A DNA stretch of 64,000 nt from CAWATZ01 sp963784995 (GCA_963784995.1 CAWATZ010000014.1:248001-312000), one strand, 5' to 3'. Shown: positions 29,901-40,013, numbered from the stretch's first letter. A program made the numbers and translations. The notes: generated from the sequence alone by a model not told the origin.

Positions 29901-31441
29901 CCCAAACGGTCAGGCTGTGGGACGCGCTCGCGGGCAAGCAACACCTACCGACACCAGGTTTGCTCGGAGCGGCCCGTGACCTGGCCTGGCTGCCTAACGG
30001 CAGCCTTCTTCTGCTGGAGCAGGGAGGAAGCGTTGCCCGTCTGAGCGATGATTCCGGCCAGGAATGGCTGCGCTTGTCCGGACGGGCGCACAGGATCGAA
30101 TCCCTGGCCCTGTCGGTAGATGGCCGGTTAGCTGCCCTTCTGGACGGGGCCGGCTCCCTCGAAGTATGGGACCTCGTTTCCAGGAAAAAGCAGTTCAGAG
30201 GCACAATCCCTTCTGACCCAGACAAGCGATTGATCAGCAAGGGAAATGTGCAGTTCTCATCGGACGGAAGCAAGGTGCTGGCCCTGAACGCCGCGGGCCG
30301 GCTGGCAGCCTGGTCAGCGAAGGGCGAAGCAGTGCCGTGCTGGCGGATGCCGGAAGACGAAACCGGTCGGACGCTATCGCCGAATGGCCGGCTTCTGGCC
30401 GTGGTCAGTCATTTCAAGGAGAACGAGGAGGCGTTCGATTTGATCCGCCTGGTCAACCCGTTGACTGGGAAGGAACAGTGCCGCTTCCGTTCCGGACTCG
30501 GAATCTCTTCGTTGGGCAGCGTCTTTTCCACCGATGGCCGGCTGCTGGCCGTGATCTGGGCGGACTCCCGGCAGGAGCATTGGATCGGTCTGATCGAAAG
30601 TGCCACGGGCCAGGAAATCGGCCGCCTGTTTTTGCCGGGCGAGTCCACGGCACTGACCTTTTCGTCGGACGGTCGTTACCTGGTGGCTGGTTCTTACTGG
30701 AGTAATCCCTTCACACCGGACTCTTGCTGCATGGTGTATGATCTGAGTCTGGGCCGAGAGCTGGGCACGCTTTCAGGCCATACCGGACTGATCCAGGCGC
30801 TGGGCTTTTCTGCCGACGGCAAGAAACTGGCGACCGGCAGCCTCGATCAGACAGTGCTGGTCTGGGACGCGACCTGGCCGACGCTGCCGCGGCGCCCGCT
30901 GCCGGATGCGGGGCCGTTTGACCCCGAGGAGCTGTGGCGAACGTTGTCCCGCCCCGAGGTGGAGCCAGCCTGGCGTGCCGTCTGGCGGCTGGCCCTTGCA
31001 CCCGAGCAGAGCCTGCTTCTGTTGCGGCGTCACCTTCCGCCGGCCGAGGTTCCCGATCCCAGGCGTCTGGCCCGGCTGCTCCGGGAGCTGGAAGACGACG
31101 CCTTTGCCAAACGCGAGGCCGCTCGCAAGGAGATCGTGACGGTCGGCGAGGCTGCGCTCCCTGTCTTGCGTCATCTGCTGCGGGGCAAACCCTCCGCCGA
31201 GCTGAAACGGCAGATCAGCGGCTTGCTCGAAGAGATCGAGCCCAGGGCCGGCAATCCCGAATGCTTGCTCGCCAGCCGGGCCATCGCGGTGCTGGAACGC
31301 ATCGGTTCGGCGGAGGCAAAGCAGCACCTCCAGCGCCTGGCCGACGGAGCGCCAAGCCATTCCCGGACTGAGATGGCCCGCGAGGCGCTGGAGCGGCCGA
31401 AATTCCGTACGGCTGTCCACGCCGGAGGACATTCCCAATGA
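26987..31441 (+). CDS. WD40/HEAT secreted protein, tandem copy 4 (intact)
   Basis: This is an intact 1,484-residue protein. The start overlaps the stop of copy 3 and has GGAGGACAATCCAG upstream. The signal peptide is MRRLLVGRCLLAWLALLSSV, followed by TDDPLPVGAVARLGSNRLRH. The first WD40 block runs to ~650 and the second begins at ~652 with LPAGALARVGSTVFQ. The HEAT-like tail (DDAFAKREAARKEIVTVGEA) ends HAGGHSQ. It is most similar to copy 3 in the N-terminal half (shared WDLRTGKQRLPG, EEGAGPT and similar stretches) and to copy 5 in the tail, where about 250 bases are nearly identical. This suggests local gene conversion. Confidence 0.88.
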   Translation: MRRLLVGRCLLAWLALLSSVSAEELRLKQTDDPLPVGAVARLGSNRLRHGDHVWGLAFTPDGRGLLAGGSDGSLILWDVATGRERVRLLENGPAITAVAVSPDGKVLVSCDRFCGGHSQVIVWSADGQRVDSWLVRDSEINILLFLPGGHSLLMLGGERTCRDIRTGRLRPPLKGIEHCVSAVVSPDGRTLAIQDWHLLNLYDLPSCKLRVQVGPTQGNHPAVQLAFSPDGRELFSLGKDGQIEIRNPKTGKVDRVVQAANVCPLLVEGPDHSHLILNNQWTRTKWVCRPLLSARFRSGFESARSVALSPDGHTLAVAYGDKQIRLWDLRTGKQRLPGVPVLGLDRHCQPQVQLSPDGRLLGLLDWDGTLTIGKREAGSKVVRPLWRDPEGAVCRFAFSADGKQAITVEEGAGPTWRLTFRDAVSGKVRRLFPSVSEPIRFLAVSPDGRWLAEGAGESGKTSLWDTTQQRSFPIPCKAGQSIGTAVFSADSRTLITGGNSVELRLWDVSTRQEVRSWPGFGGFEISRLALSRDGKLLASTGENGMTSLWQTDTWKHLRRIDAECLALSPDGRLIVSRGEDGNLTLWETRTGRPRLRLLGPAEKIVAACFTPDSQCLVTAGSDGTAFVWDLKTVPTVKVPEPVAHTEPQESPLPAGALARVGSTVFQPPTWDAAVTLSPNGRLLAVVCRIGQEESRDCHVELWDTLKGRLLRRISLGKEGWCQALAFSPDSKLLAVASAHAVYCCNPLTGECVSRVGRKGRSDLEQPYVHSLAFSADGRLLAIAMISSQDPGSCPGILLWDLREEKLLSRIGRQPTDVESLAFSADGQSLHSYWLPAPSDKSRGSHQVWDVRTGKRLSRVEFGELEEDTSLPVALSSRGQFLARATPNDRFVICDPASKRKPFTLNEKAFAFAFSSNEKVLAVVTAPGEIQLWDPLRGERKRTLSDPTVPLQKLHSISDDGRWLLTQDTEADTQTVRLWDALAGKQHLPTPGLLGAARDLAWLPNGSLLLLEQGGSVARLSDDSGQEWLRLSGRAHRIESLALSVDGRLAALLDGAGSLEVWDLVSRKKQFRGTIPSDPDKRLISKGNVQFSSDGSKVLALNAAGRLAAWSAKGEAVPCWRMPEDETGRTLSPNGRLLAVVSHFKENEEAFDLIRLVNPLTGKEQCRFRSGLGISSLGSVFSTDGRLLAVIWADSRQEHWIGLIESATGQEIGRLFLPGESTALTFSSDGRYLVAGSYWSNPFTPDSCCMVYDLSLGRELGTLSGHTGLIQALGFSADGKKLATGSLDQTVLVWDATWPTLPRRPLPDAGPFDPEELWRTLSRPEVEPAWRAVWRLALAPEQSLLLLRRHLPPAEVPDPRRLARLLRELEDDAFAKREAARKEIVTVGEAALPVLRHLLRGKPSAELKRQISGLLEEIEPRAGNPECLLASRAIAVLERIGSAEAKQHLQRLADGAPSHSRTEMAREALERPKFRTAVHAGGHSQ

Positions 31442-34400
31442 GGCGATTCCTGCTTCGGTTCTCCCTGCTGGCCTGGTTGGTCGTGCTGTCTCCCATCCAC
31501 GCCGAGGTCCGGTTTGACCTGGCTAGCGACCTCTTGCCCCCAGGAGCGTTGGCCCGCCTGGGAAGCCTCCGGCTGCGGCATGGCGGCCGGGTCAATTCCC
31601 TGGCGTTCACGCCGGATGGCAAGGGGCTGCTGGCCGGTGCGGAGGACGGCTCGCTGGTGCTGTGGGACCCAGTCACGGGACGCGAACGGTTGCGGCTGAT
31701 CGATGCGGGCGCCGCGATCACCGCGGCAGCCGTTTCTCCCGATGGCAAGGTGCTGGTTTCCGCGTCTCAGGACGGCCAGGTGCTGCTGTGGGACGCCGGC
31801 TCGGGACAACGTCTCGATTGCTGGCAGGGAGTTCCGGGGGAGGTCCTTCAGTTCCTTCCCGGTGGCCGCTCCCTGCTGCTGCTGGGATGGGACGGGATCC
31901 AGTGCCGGGACGTCGCCACGGGGCGCTGCGCCCGTTGCTCGCCGACAACGACCCCCGCGTGGCTGCGGCAGCCCTTGCTCCGGATGGCCGAACGCTGGCC
32001 TTGCTGGCCGGGAAATACCTCGAATGCTATGACCTCTCGTCCGGCAAACGGAAACTTCAGATCAAACACGGCCTTCCGATGCTTGATGATTTCATCCTCG
32101 GCCCTACCCAGCTGGCTTTCTCCCCCGATGGCCGGAAAGTCCTGTATGCCGACGGCCGGGGTTCCATCGCCGTCCGGGACAGCGTCACGGGACAGGCGCT
32201 GGCGGCGCCGCAGAGGGAAGAGGTCTGTCCGCTTCTGGTGCAAGCGTCCGACTCCCGAGGATTGGTTCTGAACTCCGCCTGGAAAGAAGGCCGGTTGGAT
32301 GGTCGGCCGCTCTTGCTCTTTGGCGAGGGGGGACGGTTGCAAACAGCTTCCCCGGTGGCCCTGTCACCGGATGGCCGGACTTTGGCCGTGGCCCACCAGG
32401 AGAACGTCATCCGTCTGTGGGACCTCAAGACGGGAAAACAACGCTTACCCAGAACCACGCTCCGGGGGCTGTCCTGGAACTGGAACTTGCGTGCTGACGT
32501 GAGATTGTCTCCCGATGGCCGGACCGTGGCCCTGCTCGACGACTATGGCGTCCTGACTGTTGGTGAGAGTGCGACCGGACGGGTCGGCTGGCAAGTCCCC
32601 GACAGGGGAGCGATTGTTTGCTTCGCCTTCTCGGCCGATGGCAAACAGCTGATCGTCGCGGAACTGCATTCGGAAGGAAGGCACCGGATCACCTTCCGGG
32701 AAACGGGCTCGGGACGCATCCAGCAAGTGCTGCCGACTCTCTCCAAGCGCGTGGCGTTTCTGACAGCTTCTCCGGACAGACGCTGGCTCGCGGGGAGCGC
32801 ACTGGCCGCGCAGCAGGTCGGGTTCTGGGACCTGGCCGGGCATCACTTGATCTGGGCCCGGGAGAACACCCCAGGCTCTGTCTGGGCCGGGTTGTTTATC
32901 CCGGACAAGCGGTTGTTGCTCACCGTGGGCGAGGACGGCCATTTCCAGAGCTGGGACGTTGCCAGAGGCCGGCAAGTCAAGCGGTGGTCCGGGCACGGCG
33001 GCCATCGGGTCAATGCGCTCGATTGTTCCGCGAACGGCGGCCTGGTCGCCTCGGCCGGGGATGACGGCATGGTCAGCCTCTGGGACCCGGCGAGCGGCAA
33101 GCATCTGCGGCGGATTGATTGTGGGGAGCGGCAGCTGGACTTCGTGGCCCTGTCGCCCGATGGCCGGCTGGTCGCGGCGATCGGCCGGGACGGGAACCTG
33201 ACCGGCTGGGAGACCGAAACGGGTCGGCCGCGGTTCTGTCTCAAGGGAATGCGGGCCCGGGTAACGGCGGCTCGTTTCACGCCGGACGGCCGACGGCTGG
33301 TCACGGCCTTGGCGGATGGCACGGCCCTGGTCTGGGACACGAAGATGCTGCTGGCAGTCGAGCGGGTGCCAGCAGCGCCCCGTCTGGAGGCTCAGGAAAA
33401 GGACCTGCCTGCCGGGGCGCTGTTGCGGGTCGGTTCCGTTTCGTTTCAGCACCCGGATTCTTCCGCGCATGTCGTCCTCTCCAGCGATGGCCGGCAATTG
33501 ATCGTTCACAACGTTGGATCGCCAAAGGCCCGCGCTGACACGTGGAACGTGGCGACGGGCCGCCGGCAAGCCCCCCTGGCCACAACGGACTGGAGGGTTC
33601 GTTCCTTGACCTTCTCCCCGGACGGCAAGACTGTGGCTGCCGTGGTGGGTCTGAATGATCTGCACCTCTTTGACCGGGCCACGGGGGAATGCCGGGCTCG
33701 CATCAATCTTGAGGATAATCCCGCGTGGTCCCTGGCTTTTTCTCCCGATGGCCGGATGCTGGCTCTCGGCCTTGCCAATCAAGGAACTTCACCTCCAATC
33801 CGGCTGTGGGACGTCCAGCAAGAGAAGTTCGTCGCCCGTCTCCCTGGCCGGGGAATCAGTGTTTCTCAATTGGCTTACTCGTCTGATGGCCGGCTGCTGT
33901 CTGGCTACTCTTCCGGTAACGGCCGCTACGTCTGGGACGTCGTCCAGCGGAAACAAATCGCGCGGTTTCCGCTCGATGAACCCCTGCACGGCCCCCAGCC
34001 TTTTCTGGTGCTGTCCCCACAGGGTCATTTCGTGGCGCAACGCGACAAGGCCAATCGATTCGTGGTTCGTGATTCCCTGACAGATCACCAACGGTTTGAC
34101 CTGGGAGGAGGGATTGCCAGCCTGGGGTTCTCCGGCGACGACAAGGTCCTGGCCGTGGCTCGCGGGTCGGCCGAGCTTGAGGTGTGGGACACGGCCCGGG
34201 GAGAGAAGCGTTCGCGCTTGCGGGATCCGACCGTGCCGGCCGCCCAGGAAGTGCTGTCCCTCTCGGGCGATGGCCGCTGGCTGGTCACCCGGGACGAGAA
34301 GTCCGAGACCCACGTGATCCACGTGTGGGACCTCACCACCGGAAAGCCGCATCGGCCGTTGGCTGGGCTGATCGGAACGGTTCGCGCGGTGACCTGGCGA

Positions 34401-35847
34401 CCCGACGGCAAGCTACTGCTTCTGGAGCAAGGCGGCACAGTGGCCCGGCTGAGCGACGACTCGGGCCAGGAACTGCTGCGCTGGACGGGCCGGCCGGAGT
34501 TGATCGAGTCTCTGAACCTGTCGGCCGACGGCCGGCTGGCGGTGCTGGTGGACCGTGCCGGCGCCGTGGAAGTGTGGAACGTCGCACTCGGGAAAAAGCA
34601 GGTGCGCGGCAAACTGGCGGCAGGTTCCGGGACAACGAGCCAGGTGTGTTTCTCGGCCGACGGCAAGCAAGTGCTGGCCCTGGGACCAGCGGGGGCGCTG
34701 GGCGTCTGGTCGGTGGCTGGGGCGGCCCTGCCGTGCTGGCAAGCCGGCAGGGGCGAGACCGCCCTGAATCTGTCGCTCGATGGCCGGCTGCTGGCGGCGG
34801 TCAGTCAATTCAAAGAGAACGAGAAGGAGTTCACCTTGATTCGTCTCCTGGACCCGTTGACGGGCAAGGAGCAGTGCCGGTTCCGTTCCGGACCGTGGAC
34901 AACTGTGGCAGGCGTCGCCTTTTCCGCCGATAGCCGGCTACTGGGTGTGATCTGGGTGAACGATTCAACAAGCAAGCAGTGGATCGGCCTGGTAGAAACC
35001 GCCACGGGCCAGGAAATGATTCGCCTGGCCATGCCGGGCGAGTCCACGAAGTTGAGCTTTTCGCCGGATGGCCGCTTCCTGGTGGCCCGGTATCGCAGCC
35101 GGCCCTATTACTCCACGACACCGGAAGATTGTTGCCTGGTGTACGATCTGGTCCTGGGTCGGGAACTGGGCGTGCTGGCAGGCCATTCCGGCAAGATTCA
35201 GACGCTGGCCTTTTCTCCCGACGGCAAGAGACTCGCTACCGGCAGTCTCGATCAGACGGCCCTGGTCTGGGATGCGACCTGGCCGACGCTGCCCCGTCGC
35301 CCAATGGCGGACACGGGGCAATTCAATGCCGAGGAGCCGTGGCTGAACCTGTCGCGCCCCGAAGCGGAGCCGGCCTGGCGTGCCGTCTGGCGACTGGCCC
35401 TCGCGCCCGAGCAGAGCCTGCCGCTGTTGCGTCTGCGCCTCCCGCCGGCTGAGGTTCCCGATCCCAGGCGTCTGGCCCGGCTGCTCCGGGAGCTGGAAGA
35501 CGACGCCTTTGCCAAACGCGAGGCCGCTCGCAAGGAGATCGTGACGGTCGGCGAGGCTGCGCTTCCCACCTTGCGTCATCTGCTGCGGGGCAAACCCTCC
35601 GCCGAACTGAAACGGCAGATCAGCGGCCTGCTCGAAGAGATCGAGCCCAGGGCCAGGCAATCCCGAATGCTTGCTCGCCAGCCGGGCCATCGCGGTGCTG
35701 GAACGCATCGGCTCGGCGGAAGCCCGGCAGTTGCTGCAACGGCTGGCCGACGGCGCCGAAGGGCACTCCCGGACCGAGATGGCCCGCGAGGCGCTCCAGC
35801 GGTTGAAACGCCGCCTACCAGGACACAGCGGAGGACAATCGCGATGA
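31438..35847 (+). CDS. WD40/HEAT secreted protein, tandem copy 5 (two frame breaks)
   Basis: About 1,469 residues are expected after repair. It begins MRRFLLRFSLLAWLVVLSPI, then LASDLLPPGALARLGSLRLR. At 31926-31927 one C is missing: the paralogs have TGRLRP here, and the frame needed is GGGCGCCTGCGC. The long second frame then runs through both WD40 blocks (second starting LPAGALLRVGSVSFQ). An extra A near 35662-35663 breaks the tail; copy 4 has GCCGGCAATCCCGAA where this copy has GCCAGGCAATCCCGA. The restored tail ends GGQSR with TGA at 35845-35847. The array ends here apart from a short leader-derived ORF. Confidence 0.82.
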
Positions 35848-35960
35848 GTCGCTTGATGCTCGCCGTGCTGGCCGCAGCAGGCCACGGCCCGGTTGCAGCG
35901 GGCAGGAGAAGAGGATTTGGCCCGGCTCCTGTGCCTCCGGACAGGTCCGACCCAGTATGA
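35844..35960 (+). CDS. Short leader-coupled ORF ending the WD40 array, doubtful
   Basis: A 38-codon frame (MSRLMLAVLAAAGHGPVAAG...) starts at an ATG overlapping the stop of copy 5, with GGAGGACAATCGCG upstream. The first ~18 residues look like the signal peptide of another paralog and are followed by unrelated sequence. It is probably the stump of a sixth copy that was lost, with its 3' part replaced by the nested palindromic element just downstream. Confidence 0.3.
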   Translation: MSRLMLAVLAAAGHGPVAAGRRRGFGPAPVPPDRSDPV

Positions 35961-35973
35961 TAGTGCAAAGGGA

Positions 35974-36171
35974 CACTACCAGAACGGCGAGCGGCGCGGC
36001 GTCAGCCCGCCGGTAGAAAGCCCTTAGGCAAGCGGCAGGGCCAAAGTAGCCATCACGCGGAGCGTGATGCAGGCTCATCACGCGGAGCGTGATGGCTACT
36101 TTGGGTAGTTTTTCTCCTGCCACTCGCCTTACCGGCGGGCTGACGCCGCGCCGCTCGCCGTTCTGGTAGTG
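35974..36171. repeat. Nested palindromic element, 198 bp, with perfect 42-bp outer arms
   Basis: Outer arms 35974-36015 and 36130-36171 are perfect reverse complements (CACTACCAGAACGGCGAGCG...). Inside them a second inverted pair runs from 36042 to 36103 and contains two copies of CATCACGCGGAGCGTGATG, itself a palindrome. The nested layout is that of a small non-autonomous element or compound REP. It ends the WD40 array and precedes the next secreted-protein gene, with no coding capacity of its own. Confidence 0.85.
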
Positions 36172-36224
36172 GTCAAAAGGAACATTCTTGCGGTCAATGG
36201 CCAGGTTCGAGAAAGGAGCAAGCG

Positions 36225-36854
36225 ATGAGCGGTCCGGGAGTTTTGCTGGTGCTGGCCACGTGGGCGGTGCCGGCCGACACGTTGCCGGTGGTCGAGGAGG
36301 TGAGCTGGCCTCAGTTCCGCAAGCAGACGGAAGCGCTGCTCCGGGCCCTGGAGGAACCAGGCTCCCCCGTGTCCGCCCAGGACCGGCAGGCCCTCCGCAA
36401 ACTCCTGGCCCAGGCAGGGCCGAAAGATCCGGACGCGGCGGCAGCCCAGGTCCAGAAAATCCTCGATGCCCATTGTTTGGTGGGGGTCAACGTCAATCCG
36501 GAGAGCCGGGTCAAGGTGCAGCGCGGCCCCGCCACCGCGGAGCTGCGGCTGGGGCAAGACACCCTGCTGCTGGTCAAGGTCCACAACGACGCGGGAGTGA
36601 CCCATGCTCTGTCGGTGTCGGGGATGCAACTCCGGACCAAAGGCCAGCCGGAAGAGGGACGCTGGCTCAGTGCCGTGGTCGCGGCGCCGGCGCGCTTGAG
36701 TGGTCGGAAAGTGGAATACGCCCTGCTCCGGCTCCGGCCGCACGAGGCGGGCAAACGCGAGGCCTCGCTTGGCTTTGACGTGGGACAGGGCACCCAGGAC
36801 CTGGGGTTCCGGGCGGAGGTGCCGATCCTGTTTACCGTGAGGCCCGCTCCTTGA
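36225..36854 (+). CDS. Secreted planctomycete protein of unknown function
   Basis: This 209-residue protein has AAAGGAG upstream of ATG 36225 and a short signal-like N-terminus (MSGPGVLLVLATWAVPADT). Residues ~20-85 are helical. From ~90 it carries a signature often seen near the N-terminus of large secreted Gemmata-type proteins: LVGVNVNPESRVKVQRGPA followed by LLLVKVHNDAGVT. The rest is beta-rich, ending FTVRPAP. Here the module stands alone or is the truncated front of a larger protein. It ends tail-to-tail with the kinase gene at TGATCA. Confidence 0.7.
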   Translation: MSGPGVLLVLATWAVPADTLPVVEEVSWPQFRKQTEALLRALEEPGSPVSAQDRQALRKLLAQAGPKDPDAAAAQVQKILDAHCLVGVNVNPESRVKVQRGPATAELRLGQDTLLLVKVHNDAGVTHALSVSGMQLRTKGQPEEGRWLSAVVAAPARLSGRKVEYALLRLRPHEAGKREASLGFDVGQGTQDLGFRAEVPILFTVRPAP

Positions 36855-38307
36855 TCAAATCGCCCCCCCTGCGGGGTCCGAGGCGACGCTTCCCGTCTGG
36901 CCCATCAGATAGCCGCGCAGGTCGCAGAAGATCTGGTTGCACAGTTGCCGGAAGGAGGCATCGCTGCTAAGGTCGCCCTCCGACGGCTTGAGCAAGACGG
37001 TGATGCGGAGCTGATTGTCGCGGTTCTCGGCCCGCTGCAGGCGCAGCTCCATGTCGATCTGGCTGCCACGGCGACCCAGCCCGAGCCAGGAAAACGAGCT
37101 TCGGCCAGGGAGCAGGTACACCGAGCCCTTGCCTCCCAGCCGGACCTTGATCCGGCCCGGCACGCTTTCCTGCACTTCGCCGCCGACGTCCTCGATGAAG
37201 CCACGCAGCTTGAACGCGGCGATCGTCTCCGGCATCCAGGCCTCGAGCGAATGCACGATGGCGGCGGCATCGATGGGCAGGGGCGGCTGGGTGGGGGTGG
37301 GAACGGTCCGGTTCAGCCCGGTGGCGTTGCCCCGCGCTTTCAGCTCGCCCGAAGCGAGAAGTGAGCTGGCTTGGCGACCGCGGCGCCAGCCGGGGCACCA
37401 CGGGAACCGCCTCGGTCGGCTGCTGCCGGGACTCGGCCAGGGTCCCCATCTCACCGACCAGCGCCTGCTCGTAGCGCTCCGACAGGACGCGGGCGGAGCT
37501 GGGCCGGGCCTCCGGGTCCTTGGCCAGGGCGCTCGGCACCACGCGCTCGATGGCGGGCGGAATCCGCAGGGAGGCCTCGAGGGCCGTGAAGGGCGGCGGC
37601 GACTCCGTGGCATGGGCCAGCAGCACGTCCATGGTGGAGCGGCCGGCGAAGGGCAAGTGGCCGGTGAGCAGCTCGTAGAGGATGACGCCGACGCTGTACA
37701 GGTCGCCGCGATGGTCCATCGGCTCGCCGCGGGCCTGTTCCGGGCACATGTAACCGGGCGTGCCGACGGCGAACTCGGTATTGGGAGCGGTGACGTTGTT
37801 GAAGGCCTCGCCGCTGAGCAGCTTGGCCAGGCCGAAGTCCATCACCTTGAGCAGCTCGTACTGCGTGTCGCTATCGACCAGCATCAGGTTGGCCGGCTTC
37901 AGATCGCGGTGGATGATGTCCACGGCATGGGCCGCCTGGAGGACCTCGCACAGCTGCCGCAAGATCCGGCCGACGCGGACCGGATCGAGCCGGCCGCCGT
38001 TGTTGGTCAGCACGGTATCCAGCGAGAGGCCCTTGATGTACTCCATGACGATGCAGGGCCCTTCCGGGTCGTTCAGCGACGCATCGTACAGGGTGACGGC
38101 AAAGGGATGCTGGAAGCGGGCCATGATCTTGGTTTCGCGCTTGAAGCGATCACGAAAGCGCGGATCGATGGCGATGTGCTCGTGCATCACCTTGACCACC
38201 ACCTGGCGGTCCAGGTCCGGCTGATGCGCCAGGTAGACGCGGCCCATTCCTCCTTCGCCGAGGATGCGAATGGCTTCGTAGCGACCCATGAAAACCCGGC
38301 CTACCAT
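36855..38307 (-). CDS. Serine/threonine protein kinase (frame-broken before the C-terminal domain)
   Basis: The start ATG 38307 has GGGAG upstream. Residues ~9-275 are a Hanks-type kinase domain: GEGGMGRVYLA loop at 17-27, VVVKVM lysine, HRDLKPANLM catalytic loop, DFGLAKL and GTPGYMCPEQARG activation segment. The C-terminal ~130 residues (AAAIVHSLEAWMPETIAAFK, VRLGGKGSVYLLPGRSSF...) form a domain seen at the end of planctomycete kinases and lie in a different frame. One extra base somewhere in about 37335-37365 explains the switch. Repaired length is about 483 residues. No transmembrane helix is seen, so it is cytoplasmic. Confidence 0.85.
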
Positions 38308-38505
38308 GGAGTACGATCTCCCTGTCAGGGTGAACGTGGACAGACTCCCTTGCACAAGTGTAGGTTGCGTTTTGCGAGCGTGCCGGAAAAAGGAAAGGAA
38401 TGTCTGGAAGTGGCGGAGGTGTCCCTGCCGATCCGACCTGTCGGTGGCTGACTTCGCCCGAGGAGCAGATCGCTGCGAGTGGTCAATGAATGGTTTCGAG
38501 ATCGT

Positions 38506-39435
38506 TTATTCTGCTTTCTTGAACAGGTCCAGAAAGCGATCTTCGTATTCCTGGAAGATGCCCAGCCGATCGAGTTCTCGTTTCAGCTCGAACGCCTTGG
38601 AGCGATCCTTCTTCACCTGCTCGAACAGGGTCTCGATTCGCTGCCGGTCGGCGGCACTGAGCTGTTCCTCTTCCGCCGTCTCGGGACTGTAGCCCTCTTC
38701 CTGGGCAGCGAACTGGGGACCGTACGTTTGTTCAACCTGGGAAAGGAGTTGTCCCAGCTGCTCTTCCATGATGCGTGCCTGTTCGGACAGTTCGGTGAAG
38801 TCGATTTCAATCCCCGTGATGGTGGTGAACACTTCCAGGATGGCCAGGGAGCCTTTCGGAAAGGGGAGCTGCCGAAACACGTGGGGCATCTCGCCGAGCA
38901 AGCAGGCCCCGCGCAGCTCCTTCTCGGCGGCGGCCCCGAGCAGGACCCCGTTCAGACCGCCAATGTTGCCGTCCTGGAGGATTTCCAGCTCCAGACGCTT
39001 CAGTTCCTCCAGGCTCTCTTGATCCGTGGCCGCGCCGAAGATGCGCGAGCGTTGCTTCGGGTGCATCTCGGTGGCCATGGCCGCGAAGGTGAAGATGCGC
39101 TCGATCCCCAGCTCCTGAGCGTAGTCAATGAGCTTGTGACAGAACAGGTACTTGCCCAGCGGCGGCTGGGCCTCGCCGAGAAACATCACGAGGTCGTGTT
39201 TCTTGTTGGGGTCCGTCCAGACAAAAAAGCGATTGCGCGGCAGCCGGCCCGTCTGGATGATGCCTTCCTTCACCTCGACGTGATCCACGTCGAACAGGTC
39301 TCGCGATTCAAACTCGGCGATCAGGTCCATTTCCAGCTTGGCCAGCAAATAGTAGCCGGCCGTGAGGGCCACGTTGCCCATTCCCGGCCAAACCGCAACC
39401 AACCAGGGGTGATTCAGTTGCCGTTGCTCTGCCAT
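38506..39435 (-). CDS. PAC2 family protein
   Basis: This 309-residue protein matches the PAC2 (proteasome-assembly-chaperone-like) fold found in archaea, actinobacteria and planctomycetes. It opens HPWLVAVWPGMGNVALTAGY and has VMFLGEAQPPLGKYLF, ERIFTFAAMATEM and LLGEMPHVFRQLPFPKGSLA. Residues ~220-309 form a long charged coiled coil (ETLFEQVKKDRSKAFELKRE). It probably acts as a cytoplasmic protein-binding or chaperone-like factor; the bacterial substrate is unknown. It lies about 200 bases upstream of the kinase on the same strand, and that gap shows no clear feature. Confidence 0.87.
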   Translation of the reverse strand: MAEQRQLNHPWLVAVWPGMGNVALTAGYYLLAKLEMDLIAEFESRDLFDVDHVEVKEGIIQTGRLPRNRFFVWTDPNKKHDLVMFLGEAQPPLGKYLFCHKLIDYAQELGIERIFTFAAMATEMHPKQRSRIFGAATDQESLEELKRLELEILQDGNIGGLNGVLLGAAAEKELRGACLLGEMPHVFRQLPFPKGSLAILEVFTTITGIEIDFTELSEQARIMEEQLGQLLSQVEQTYGPQFAAQEEGYSPETAEEEQLSAADRQRIETLFEQVKKDRSKAFELKRELDRLGIFQEYEDRFLDLFKKAE

Positions 39436-39548
39436 GGCGGTGAGCCTCCCGAGTTCATCTCTGCCAGCCGCGCCCCCAAGCTGATGATAGGCGGAAACGC
39501 CAGGGATACCAAGGACAGACCTGCTGGCGGGAGGCAGGGAGCGGTAAG

Positions 39549-40013
39549 AAATTGCGCTTGTGGCAGCGCGCCTGTGAACACAAGATGGAAGAGGAGGATC
39601 GCAGCACCCTGCTGCGCCTGATCGACTGGATGCTGTTGCTGCCGCAGGAACGGAACAGGCCGTTACTGCAACAGCTCAGCGACATGAGGAAGGAGAAGCC
39701 AATGCCGTTTGTTTCCGTCTTCGAGCAGGAAATTCTCGACCAGAAGCAGCAGCTTCAGACCAAGGACCAGCAGCTTCAGGCTCAGGCTCAGCAGCTTCAG
39801 GCCAGGGACCAGCAGATCCAGGCCAGGGACCAGCAAGTTCGGGACAGCTGCCTGCAGGGAATCGGCCTGGCCCTGAAACTGAAGTTCCAAACGGCCGGGC
39901 AAGCGTTGTTCGCGGAAGTCCAGAAGCAAACGGACCTGGAGTGGCTGAGGCGGTTCCTGGCCAGCATCGAGTCTGCCGCAACGGTGGAGGACCTGCGCCG
40001 GTTGCTGCCCTGA
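39549..40013 (+). pseudogene. Truncated Rpn/YhgA-like nuclease-transposase relic
   Basis: An open frame of ~155 codons starts without an N-terminal domain (KLRLWQRACEHK, then a possible ATG at 39585: MEEEDRSTLLRLIDWMLLLP). It has the organisation of the C-terminal third of Rpn family recombination-promoting proteins: a helical segment, a Gln-rich coiled coil and a final ALKLKFQTAGQALFAEVQ region. The nuclease domain is missing. The coiled coil is a tandem of seven-residue units (DQQLQA, QLQARDQ, QIQARDQ) encoded by near-identical DNA. It may still be translated, but it is best treated as a decayed mobile gene next to the defence locus. Confidence 0.55.

Noticed and set aside
13443..35847. Phase variation as the cause of the WD40 frame breaks
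   Set aside because: The five breaks lie at different places and not in long simple-sequence tracts.
36129..36743. Minus-strand 204-codon open frame
   Set aside because: It is antisense to the secreted protein at 36225-36854, which has a ribosome site and a recognisable family segment.
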